This document shows positions 52,697-60,644 of a stretch of DNA of 64,000 nucleotides, piece by piece; position 1 is the stretch's first letter; each line of letters opens with the position of its first letter. Where the stretch lies: NCBI GenBank assembly GCA_017465905.1, contig JAFTVE010000038.1:1-64000 (forward strand). Reading direction: 5' to 3'. This DNA is from Bacteroidaceae bacterium. Lineage in GTDB: Bacteria > Bacteroidota > Bacteroidia > Bacteroidales > Bacteroidaceae. A program made the position numbers and the translations under genes. The notes under the pieces were generated by a model. It made no database searches. It was not told the origin of the DNA and saw nothing but the letters and a program-made list of their open reading frames with translations.

Positions 52697-55499
52697 TATC
52701 GAGGTTTACGGTGCCCGCGAACATAATCTGAAAAATATAGATGCAACCATCCCTCACGGTTCGTTGACCGTGATTACTGGTTTGAGTGGCAGTGGTAAGT
52801 CATCCTTAGCTTTTGATACGTTGTTTGCCGAGGGGCAGCGTCGTTATATAGAGACCTTCTCGGCCTATGCCCGTAACTTCCTCGGTGGTATGCAGCGTCC
52901 CGATGTCGATAAAGTGACTGGACTTTCTCCCGTCATTTCCATCGAGCAGAAGACTACCAACAAGAATCCTCGTTCTACCGTAGGAACCATTACCGAGGTG
53001 TACGATTATTTGCGTCTGCTCTTTGCTCGAGCCGGTGAAGCCTATTCTTATGCTTCAGGTGAAAAGATGGTTAAGTATACCGAGGAGCAGATTATTGATC
53101 TTATATTGAAAGATTATAAGAGTAGGCCTATCTTCATTCTCGCTCCGCTTGTCAAAGCCCGTAAGGGACACTACCGTGAACTCTTCGAGCAGGTGCGCCG
53201 CAAGGGATTCCTCTATGTGCGTGTCGATGGTGAGGTGCGCGAGGTTATGCACGGTATGCGTCTCGATCGCTACAAGAACCATGATATCGAGGTTGTTGTC
53301 GATAAGCTCAAGGTTGATGACAAGGACGACAAACGCCTGCGCGAAAGCGTGGCGAATGCCATGACTCAGGGCGAAGGGCTCATCATGATTATGGATAAGG
53401 ACAGTGGTGAGGTGCGCCATTACAGTAAACGTCTGATGTGTCCTGTTACCGGCCTTTCATATAAGGAGCCGGCTCCACATAACTTTTCGTTTAATTCACC
53501 TCAAGGCGCCTGTCCCAAGTGTAAGGGGCTTGGTCAGGTGACGCAGCTCGATATCGATAAACTTATTCCCGACAAGAGTCTCTCCATACATAAAGGTGCC
53601 ATTGTGCCTTTGGGGAGCTATAAGAACACCCTCATCTTTCGCACTATTGAGGCCTTGCTTGCCCGTTATGAATATACGCTCAAGACACCTGTTGAGGAAA
53701 TCGAGGAAAGTGTGCTTGAAGAAATATTCTACGGCTGTCCCGAGCGTATCAAGGTGAAGACTACCATTCTTGAAGAGTCCGATATGTTCATCTCTTATGA
53801 TGGACTCGTGAAATATTTTCTCAGTGAGCATGATGTAGAGCCCACGGCTGCGCAACAGAAATGGATTGATCAGTTCTCTGCTACCACTGTATGTCCTGCA
53901 TGTCACGGTACTCGCCTCAATCGTGAAGCTCTGCACTATCGCATCCTTGATAAGAATATCCATGAGCTCGCCTCTATGGATATCAGCGACCTTTATGAGT
54001 GGACTTCCACTGCTGTTACCCGCCTCGAAGGTAATCAGCAGAAGATTGCCGTAGAGATACTTAAAGAAATCAATACCCGTTTGCGTTTCCTCCTCGACGT
54101 AGGACTCGATTACTTGTCGTTATCACGCTCTTCGATGACCCTTTCGGGCGGAGAGAGCCAGCGCATACGTCTTGCTACGCAGATTGGCTCACAGCTTGTC
54201 AATGTGCTCTATATCCTTGATGAACCTAGCATAGGCTTGCACCAGCGCGACAATCAGCGTCTCATTGACTCGCTCAAGTCGCTTCGCGACATAGGCAACA
54301 CCGTCATCGTCGTAGAGCACGACAAGGATATGATGCTAGCTGCCGATCACGTCATTGACCTTGGTCCTTATGCCGGCCGTCGTGGCGGTGAGGTCGTCTT
54401 CATGGGTACCCCAGAGGAGATGTTGCGTACCCATACCCTCACCTCGCAGTATCTCAATGGTGAGATGAAGATTGAGGTCCCCACTGAGCGTCGCAAGGGT
54501 AACGGCCATGTACTACGTCTCATTGGTGCCACAGGCAATAATCTCAAGGGTGTCGACGTGAACTTCCCCTTGGGTACCCTCATTTGCGTTACCGGCGTCA
54601 GCGGATCGGGCAAGTCGTCGCTCATCAACGATACCCTGCAGCCCATCCTCTCCAAGCACTTCTACCGCTCCCTGCGTGAGCCGCTGCCCTATACCGCTAT
54701 CGAGGGCCTCGAACATATTGACAAGGTGGTCAATGTAGATCAGTCGCCCTTGGGTCGTACGCCCCGCTCTAATCCTGCTACCTATACCGGTGTGTTCAGC
54801 GATATCCGTAGCCTCTTCGTCAGCCTCCCCGAAGCCAAGATACGTGGCTACAAGCCCGGCCGCTTCTCCTTCAACGTGAGTGGAGGCCGCTGCGAGGCCT
54901 GCGGAGGCAACGGATACAAGAATGTGGAGATGAACTTCCTCCCCAACGTGCTCGTTCCCTGCGAGGTATGTCAGGGCAAGCGCTACAACCACGAGACCCT
55001 CGAGGTGCGCTTCAAGGGCAAGAGCATTGCCGATGTGCTCGACATGACCATCAACCGTGCCGTAGAGTTCTTCGAGAACGTGCCTACCATCCTTAATAAG
55101 ATAAAGGTGCTGCAGGACGTGGGTCTCGGCTACATCAAGCTGGGGCAACCCTCTACCACCCTCTCCGGTGGTGAGAGCCAGCGCGTGAAGCTCGCCACCG
55201 AACTCTCCAAGCGCGACACCGGCAACACCCTATACATCCTCGACGAGCCCACCACAGGACTCCACTTCGAGGACATCCGTGTGCTGATGAGCGTGCTCCA
55301 GCGCCTTGTCGACAAAGGCAACACTGTCATCGTCATCGAGCATAACCTCGACGTCATCAAGATGGCCGACTACCTCATCGATATGGGTCCCGAGGGCGGT
55401 CGTGGTGGTGGCCAGCTCCTCATGGCCGGTACGCCCGAAGAGATTGCCCAATGCCCCGAAAGCTACACGGCGCGGTATCTGAAGGAGTATCTTGATTGA
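52689..55499 (+). CDS. uvrA: excinuclease ABC subunit A
   Basis: 936 residues. Two ABC ATPase halves, Walker A motifs GLSGSGKSSLAFDT and GVSGSGKSSLIND, and LSGGESQRIRLATQ and LSGGESQRVKLATE signatures. The second zinc finger CEACGGNGYKNVEMNF...CEVCQGKRY is intact; in the first, the leading pair reads CPVTG, so one Cys is missing, seen in other Bacteroides UvrA. Acts with UvrB/C in nucleotide excision repair. Starts 8 bp inside the preceding gene. Confidence 0.95.
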   Translation: MSNIEVYGAREHNLKNIDATIPHGSLTVITGLSGSGKSSLAFDTLFAEGQRRYIETFSAYARNFLGGMQRPDVDKVTGLSPVISIEQKTTNKNPRSTVGTITEVYDYLRLLFARAGEAYSYASGEKMVKYTEEQIIDLILKDYKSRPIFILAPLVKARKGHYRELFEQVRRKGFLYVRVDGEVREVMHGMRLDRYKNHDIEVVVDKLKVDDKDDKRLRESVANAMTQGEGLIMIMDKDSGEVRHYSKRLMCPVTGLSYKEPAPHNFSFNSPQGACPKCKGLGQVTQLDIDKLIPDKSLSIHKGAIVPLGSYKNTLIFRTIEALLARYEYTLKTPVEEIEESVLEEIFYGCPERIKVKTTILEESDMFISYDGLVKYFLSEHDVEPTAAQQKWIDQFSATTVCPACHGTRLNREALHYRILDKNIHELASMDISDLYEWTSTAVTRLEGNQQKIAVEILKEINTRLRFLLDVGLDYLSLSRSSMTLSGGESQRIRLATQIGSQLVNVLYILDEPSIGLHQRDNQRLIDSLKSLRDIGNTVIVVEHDKDMMLAADHVIDLGPYAGRRGGEVVFMGTPEEMLRTHTLTSQYLNGEMKIEVPTERRKGNGHVLRLIGATGNNLKGVDVNFPLGTLICVTGVSGSGKSSLINDTLQPILSKHFYRSLREPLPYTAIEGLEHIDKVVNVDQSPLGRTPRSNPATYTGVFSDIRSLFVSLPEAKIRGYKPGRFSFNVSGGRCEACGGNGYKNVEMNFLPNVLVPCEVCQGKRYNHETLEVRFKGKSIADVLDMTINRAVEFFENVPTILNKIKVLQDVGLGYIKLGQPSTTLSGGESQRVKLATELSKRDTGNTLYILDEPTTGLHFEDIRVLMSVLQRLVDKGNTVIVIEHNLDVIKMADYLIDMGPEGGRGGGQLLMAGTPEEIAQCPESYTARYLKEYLD

Positions 55500-55535
55500 T
55501 GGTTCTATTCTTTATCCTTATCGCAGATTATTAGA

Positions 55536-57971
55536 ATGCACAACGATATAAGCAACGAACTCAATGAGAGCCAGCTGGCTGCAGTGACCTATAATGATGG
55601 ACCCTCGCTGGTGATTGCCGGTGCAGGATCGGGCAAGACCCGTGTGCTCACCTATAAGGTGGCCTACCTGATGGAACTGGGCCTGGAGCCATGGCGCATA
55701 CTGGCACTCACATTTACCAATAAGGCGGCACGCGAGATGCGTGAGCGCATAGGACGCAGGGTAGGCGAGCATCGGGCTCGCTACCTGTGGATGGGTACCT
55801 TCCACAGCATGTTTCTGCGGATACTGAGGGCCGAGGCTGAGCATATTGGCTTTGCTCCCAACTTCACCATCTATGACCAGACCGACTCGAAGAGTCTGCT
55901 CAAGAGCATCATCAAGGAGATGCAACTCGACGATAAGGTGTACAAGCCTAGCGTGGTCCAATGTCGCATATCGAATGCCAAGAACCGCCTCATGACAGCC
56001 CAGGTGTATGCTGCTGATGCTCTTGCCGTGGCCGACGACCGCCAGGCCAAGGTGCCCGAGACGCGCGAGATATACCTGCGCTATCAGGAACGCTGCCGGC
56101 AGGCTGGGGCGATGGACTTTGACGATATACTGCTGTATACTTACCTGCTGTTTCAGAATCATCCCGAGGTGCTGGCAAGGTATGCTTCGCAGTTTGCTTA
56201 CGTGCTGGTAGACGAGTATCAGGATACCAACTATGCACAGCACAGCATCGTGTGGCAGCTCACACGCTACAATCAGCATATATGCGTGGTGGGCGACGAT
56301 GCGCAGAGCATCTACTCGTTCCGGGGAGCCAATATCGACAATATCCTCGGGTTTACCCGCCAATATACAGGGGCACGCGTGTTCAAGCTGGAGCAGAACT
56401 ACCGCTCCACGCAGATGATCGTGGGAGCGGCCAACAGCCTGATAGAGAAGAACAGCGAGCAGATACACAAGGAGGTATACTCGCGTGGCGATGTGGGTAC
56501 GCCCTTGCAGGTGATAGAGGCATACTCCGATGTGGAAGAGGGCGAGATTGTGGCACAGCGCATAGGTAAGCTCAAACGTGGCGAGGGACTCGGCAACGAC
56601 CACTTTGCCATACTCTACCGCACCAATGCGCAGTCGCGTATCTTCGAGGAAGCGTTGCGCAAGCATGGTATTGCCTACCGTATCTATGGCGGACTGTCGT
56701 TCTACCAACGCAAGGAGGTGAAGGATGTGATATCTTACTTCCGCTTGGCGGTGAACCCGCACGATGAGGAGGCCTTCAAGCGTGTCATCAACTATCCCGC
56801 ACGAGGCATCGGTGACACTACCGTGGGTAAGATCATGGCGGCGGCTTCGGAGCATGGGGTGAGCCTGTGGACCGTGATTGGCGCCCCCGCAGCCTATGAC
56901 CTGGCTGTCAACAGGGGGACGCTGAGCAAGCTGGCTGGTTTCTACAACCTCGTGAGCCGCTTCATGGCGCAGGCCGACAAGGTAGATGCCTATGAGCTGG
57001 GCCGTATGGTGGTGCAGGAGACGGGTATCATGACAGACCTCATGCAAGACCGCACCGTTGAGGGCGTAAGCCGCCAGGAGAATGTGCAGGAACTGATGGA
57101 TGGTATGTACGACTTCCTGCGCTCGCGACAGGAGGAGGGCAACGAGGAGGTGATGCTCGCTCACTTCCTCAGCGATGTGGCGCTGCTCACCGATCAGGAC
57201 AATACCGAGGAGGATGACACGCCGAAGGTGACCCTCATGACGGTGCATGCTGCCAAGGGACTGGAGTTTGACACGGTGTTCATCGTGGGCATGGAGGAGC
57301 AGCTGTTCCCCTCGATGATGGCCTACGACAGCACACGTCAGATGGAGGAGGAGCGCCGACTGCTCTATGTGGCTATCACGCGTGCCGAGAAGCGCTGCCT
57401 GCTCTCTTACGCCAAGAGCCGTTTCCGCTATGGTAAGGTGGAGTATGGCATGCCCAGCCGATTCCTTAAGGACATAGACCGCGGATATATAGAACAGTCC
57501 TCTCAGGGTGGGCAGACTGCACTCTTCGGTGCCGACCGCTCTGCAACGCCTTGGGGACGAAGCTCATCGCAATCGGGCATGTGGGGCGCATCAGACGCTC
57601 CGCGGTTTATGAGCAGTCGCACGCAGTCTGCATCGAGAACACAGACTATTCAGCCCACACAGCGGAGGACCATTATTTCGGCGAAGCCTGCAGCCTCCCC
57701 TTCTTGGGAGCAGACGAAGCCAGAAGTCCCTATTTCCATGAAGCCTGTAGCTCCCTCCTCACGTCGTCTTGTATCGCCCAATGCCAGTGGAGGTGCCACG
57801 CGAGTGGCGCAGCTCACGCCCGGACAGCTTATCGGGCACGAACGTTTCGGGGTAGGAGAGGTTATCAAGGTGGAGGGCACTGGAGAGAATACCAAGGCAC
57901 TCATCCGATTCAAGAATGCAGGTGAGAAACAGCTGTTGCTCAAGTTTGCCCGATTCCGTGTGCTCGGGTGA
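55536..57971 (+). CDS. UvrD/PcrA-family superfamily 1 helicase
   Basis: 811 residues. Walker A VIAGAGSGKTRVL, GTFHSMFLRILR, DEYQDTNYAQ, DDAQSIYSFRG, QNYRSTQMI and TVHAAKGLEFDTVF are the SF1 motifs. The last about 170 residues (from 640) are low-complexity, Ser/Thr/Pro-rich with a final conserved GERFGVGEV-like segment (RFGVGEVIKVEGTGEN) as in PcrA C-termini. DNA unwinding in repair, consistent with uvrA 36 bp upstream. The reverse strand carries a 576-codon shadow frame, rejected. Confidence 0.92.
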   Translation: MHNDISNELNESQLAAVTYNDGPSLVIAGAGSGKTRVLTYKVAYLMELGLEPWRILALTFTNKAAREMRERIGRRVGEHRARYLWMGTFHSMFLRILRAEAEHIGFAPNFTIYDQTDSKSLLKSIIKEMQLDDKVYKPSVVQCRISNAKNRLMTAQVYAADALAVADDRQAKVPETREIYLRYQERCRQAGAMDFDDILLYTYLLFQNHPEVLARYASQFAYVLVDEYQDTNYAQHSIVWQLTRYNQHICVVGDDAQSIYSFRGANIDNILGFTRQYTGARVFKLEQNYRSTQMIVGAANSLIEKNSEQIHKEVYSRGDVGTPLQVIEAYSDVEEGEIVAQRIGKLKRGEGLGNDHFAILYRTNAQSRIFEEALRKHGIAYRIYGGLSFYQRKEVKDVISYFRLAVNPHDEEAFKRVINYPARGIGDTTVGKIMAAASEHGVSLWTVIGAPAAYDLAVNRGTLSKLAGFYNLVSRFMAQADKVDAYELGRMVVQETGIMTDLMQDRTVEGVSRQENVQELMDGMYDFLRSRQEEGNEEVMLAHFLSDVALLTDQDNTEEDDTPKVTLMTVHAAKGLEFDTVFIVGMEEQLFPSMMAYDSTRQMEEERRLLYVAITRAEKRCLLSYAKSRFRYGKVEYGMPSRFLKDIDRGYIEQSSQGGQTALFGADRSATPWGRSSSQSGMWGASDAPRFMSSRTQSASRTQTIQPTQRRTIISAKPAASPSWEQTKPEVPISMKPVAPSSRRLVSPNASGGATRVAQLTPGQLIGHERFGVGEVIKVEGTGENTKALIRFKNAGEKQLLLKFARFRVLG

Positions 57972-57996
57972 CGATAGGTAAAGAAGGCTCGGATTG

Positions 57997-60561
57997 CTAT
58001 TCCGACTTCGCCCGCACTCTCCGGAGATCGGACTCTGCTTTGGTGATACCTGCAGCGATAGCGAGTTTGTAGTTCATGGCTGCATCTTCCAAGTTGACCG
58101 GTGTGCCTATGCCATATTCATAGCAATGTCCGAGGTAATAGTAAGATGAAAATTCGTAATATTTGCTGGCTTCATAAAGTGCTTGGAATGCCAGTTTGGC
58201 GCATAGGGGATTGCTGCGTTTTATGTAGTGGTATATGCCGAGGAGGCTGAGCGATTGCGGGTGTCGTTGCTCGGCTGCTCGGCGCAGCCAATATGCGGCT
58301 CTGTCCATGTCTTTTCCTGTCACCTCTCCGTTCCAGTATATAACACCAAGTTTGTTTTGTGCCTTGTCGTATCCGTTGACAGCTACCTTCTCTAGCAGGG
58401 TGAATGCTCCCTGATAGTCGCCCTCATCGAGTTTCCTAAGGGCTGTGTAGTAGTCTGTGTCATCCTGGAGGGTAGGCTCGTAGCGATCGGTGAACTGGAG
58501 CTTTGACAAGTCTACCTCGTAGTCGATAGTGCTGTTGGTAGAGGTGACTGGTGTAATGGTCTTTGCCGGTGCGGCTTCAGTCTTTGCCGTGGCTTGTGGT
58601 TGGGGCTTGTCACTATTTGTAGATGGGGCCTGCTGGGCAGTGCCTTGTGTAGAGGTAGGCTGTGCAGTAGGTTTAGGCGTGGCAGGCTTGGCTGTTGCAG
58701 TCGGTTTTGTGACTTCGGTGACGGTCTGGTCTTTTGGCAAATAATCGCCACTCTGCTTGCCGCTAAGTCTTTTGTAGCCCTCCTTGGCCTTGCTTAGATC
58801 GGCAGCAGCTGCTACATAGTAGTGATCGAGAGCTTTCTTGAGATCTTTCTTACCAGCTATTCCGTTTTCGTAGTAATAACCCAAGCGGTAGTGCGAGTAG
58901 GCGATGTTCTCCTCAGCTGCCTTCTCGTAATAATAACGTGCCAATGTGTAGTTGCGCATGCCCTCTCTTTCCTCGTATATCATGGCAAGCGACTGCAGGG
59001 AGAGTCCGTGACCTGTGGCGGCCGACATCTGATACCAGTAGATGGCTGCGAGGAATTGGTTTTTCGCTTCGTAGCAGGTGGCTACGTTGTATTGTGTCTC
59101 GGTATCTCCTGCCCGGGCTATCTCTCCCGTCAGCTCAGCGTAGCGTGCCTTGTCGTTGGCGTTGAATGCCTTGTCTCTTTCGACTTTCAGGCGCTGTATG
59201 GTTGCCTTCTGCTCTTGGGTGAGTGTCGTCTTTTTGACGGGTATGCGCGTATGCTTTACCTGACTTGACGGGGTCTCGGGCAACGCATCCGAGGGATAGA
59301 AGTTGGGCGGTGTGTTCGGGTTGGCCGTAGGGATTGACGGGGTTTTAGTGCCTGATGATTTGGCGCTTGACGATGTTGTCTTGGTCTTGCGTGTTTCGCG
59401 CTCGGCATTCTTCTTGCGTGTTTCGGCGTTCTGCTGCTCTCTCCTTTTGCGTTCAGCGACCTCTTGCTCCTGACGTTTCTTTTCTACCTTCTCTTCGTAT
59501 GTTTGCTTGGCCTCGCTCCACAATGTGCTGTTGTGGTAGTGGGCAGTGGAATAGAGGCAAATGGTGACGAAACCTACGACGGCTGCAATGGGCACGACGT
59601 GTCCTAATCGCTTGTCGGTCTTCAGGTAGTAGCGGTACTGCAGTATGCGGTAGGCTTGTGTGAGATGCGCCTCGGCGCTGCGGTAACGGTTGTAAAAACT
59701 GATGAGGCCTTCCTGTTTCTTGCGGTTGAGGTAGGGTATAAGTATTCGTGAGCGCAGCATGGGCACTGCGAAGATGTATAGGATGAAGCTGAGTGTATGG
59801 ATGCCCGAGACGATGATGTCGGCTGTCAGGTAACTTACTCCCAAATCGATGAGCCAACACCCTATGGCGGGCTTGTAGAAGCCTTGGGAAAACTTGCAGA
59901 AGAGGGCTATGCCGAGGAGTATTGCCAAAAGGTAGTACCAGTTGCTTACCTTGGTGGCATTGTATGCGTGGGGTACGTTCTTTTCTTGGGACAGTACCCC
60001 GAGGATGTTGGTAAATAGTGTGCGGGCATCGTCCCAGGTGCGGGGTACATCGCGGTCGTAGAGCCGGTAGCTTCCCTTAAACCTTTTTCTGACAATGAAT
60101 ACACATTCGTCTTCGGGGGATGTCCACTCTTTGGGTGGAGTGTCAAACTTGACAAACCCATATATGCCGTGCATCTTGACGATGGGCAGCAGGTAGAAAC
60201 GCTGATCGCCGCAATAGACATAAATAAGCTCTTTGATGGGCTCGCGGGGCTTCAATATACTATTTCCTTCATCTTCACTCCGTTCCTGCCACTTCCTCAA
60301 CTGCTCTTCGTATTTCTCCTTCTCTCCTATATCGAACATCACGCGCTGCAGTACGCTCCATTCGCCATGGGTAGTGCCACGTGGCTTGGTGATATGTACC
60401 CTGTTGCCGACGGTAAACTCAATGCTACCTGTACTGATACCATTGTCGAGGATAGTATAGACACCATGTAGGTCGTCTGCAATATCTTTAATGCCTCCAT
60501 AGGGGTCTATGAGGCTGTGGTTGCGTAACTGGTGAGCTATGTTGAGCGTAGAGGCAAACAT
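57997..60561 (-). CDS. large membrane protein with Sel1-like repeats
   Basis: 854 residues; function not recognised. Residues 1 to about 200 are a soluble N-terminal region of unknown fold. About 205-350 contain four hydrophobic helices. A Lys/Glu/Arg-rich coiled coil (about 350-410) and a Ser/Thr/Pro linker follow. Two blocks of Sel1/TPR repeats (about 485-610 and 710-850; ATCYEAKNQFLAAIYWYQ, AAYWLRRAAEQRHPQSLSLLG) are separated by a Thr/Ala/Pro/Gln-rich linker (about 620-695). Sel1 repeats usually mediate protein complexes. It converges on the uvrD gene and follows nfnAB on the same strand after a hairpin. Confidence 0.7.
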   Translation of the reverse strand: MFASTLNIAHQLRNHSLIDPYGGIKDIADDLHGVYTILDNGISTGSIEFTVGNRVHITKPRGTTHGEWSVLQRVMFDIGEKEKYEEQLRKWQERSEDEGNSILKPREPIKELIYVYCGDQRFYLLPIVKMHGIYGFVKFDTPPKEWTSPEDECVFIVRKRFKGSYRLYDRDVPRTWDDARTLFTNILGVLSQEKNVPHAYNATKVSNWYYLLAILLGIALFCKFSQGFYKPAIGCWLIDLGVSYLTADIIVSGIHTLSFILYIFAVPMLRSRILIPYLNRKKQEGLISFYNRYRSAEAHLTQAYRILQYRYYLKTDKRLGHVVPIAAVVGFVTICLYSTAHYHNSTLWSEAKQTYEEKVEKKRQEQEVAERKRREQQNAETRKKNAERETRKTKTTSSSAKSSGTKTPSIPTANPNTPPNFYPSDALPETPSSQVKHTRIPVKKTTLTQEQKATIQRLKVERDKAFNANDKARYAELTGEIARAGDTETQYNVATCYEAKNQFLAAIYWYQMSAATGHGLSLQSLAMIYEEREGMRNYTLARYYYEKAAEENIAYSHYRLGYYYENGIAGKKDLKKALDHYYVAAAADLSKAKEGYKRLSGKQSGDYLPKDQTVTEVTKPTATAKPATPKPTAQPTSTQGTAQQAPSTNSDKPQPQATAKTEAAPAKTITPVTSTNSTIDYEVDLSKLQFTDRYEPTLQDDTDYYTALRKLDEGDYQGAFTLLEKVAVNGYDKAQNKLGVIYWNGEVTGKDMDRAAYWLRRAAEQRHPQSLSLLGIYHYIKRSNPLCAKLAFQALYEASKYYEFSSYYYLGHCYEYGIGTPVNLEDAAMNYKLAIAAGITKAESDLRRVRAKSE

Positions 60562-60584
60562 TGAGGTAGAGGATATATAGATAG

Positions 60585-60629
60585 AGGTGGCTTATGCAAG
60601 AATTTTCGGTCCTCTGTCATAAGCCACCT
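60585..60629 (-). terminator. hairpin after the nfnAB-like gene
   Basis: AGGTGGCTTATG (60585-60596) and CATAAGCCACCT (60618-60629), exact 12-bp stem, 21-nt loop, 15 bp past the gene's stop codon on the minus strand. Confidence 0.65.
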
Positions 60630-60644
60630 TGGGTATGTTGATGA

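Noticed and set aside
55518..57248. 576-codon open frame antisense to the UvrD-family gene
   Set aside because: Shadow of a clear helicase gene; His/Leu-rich translation without domain features.
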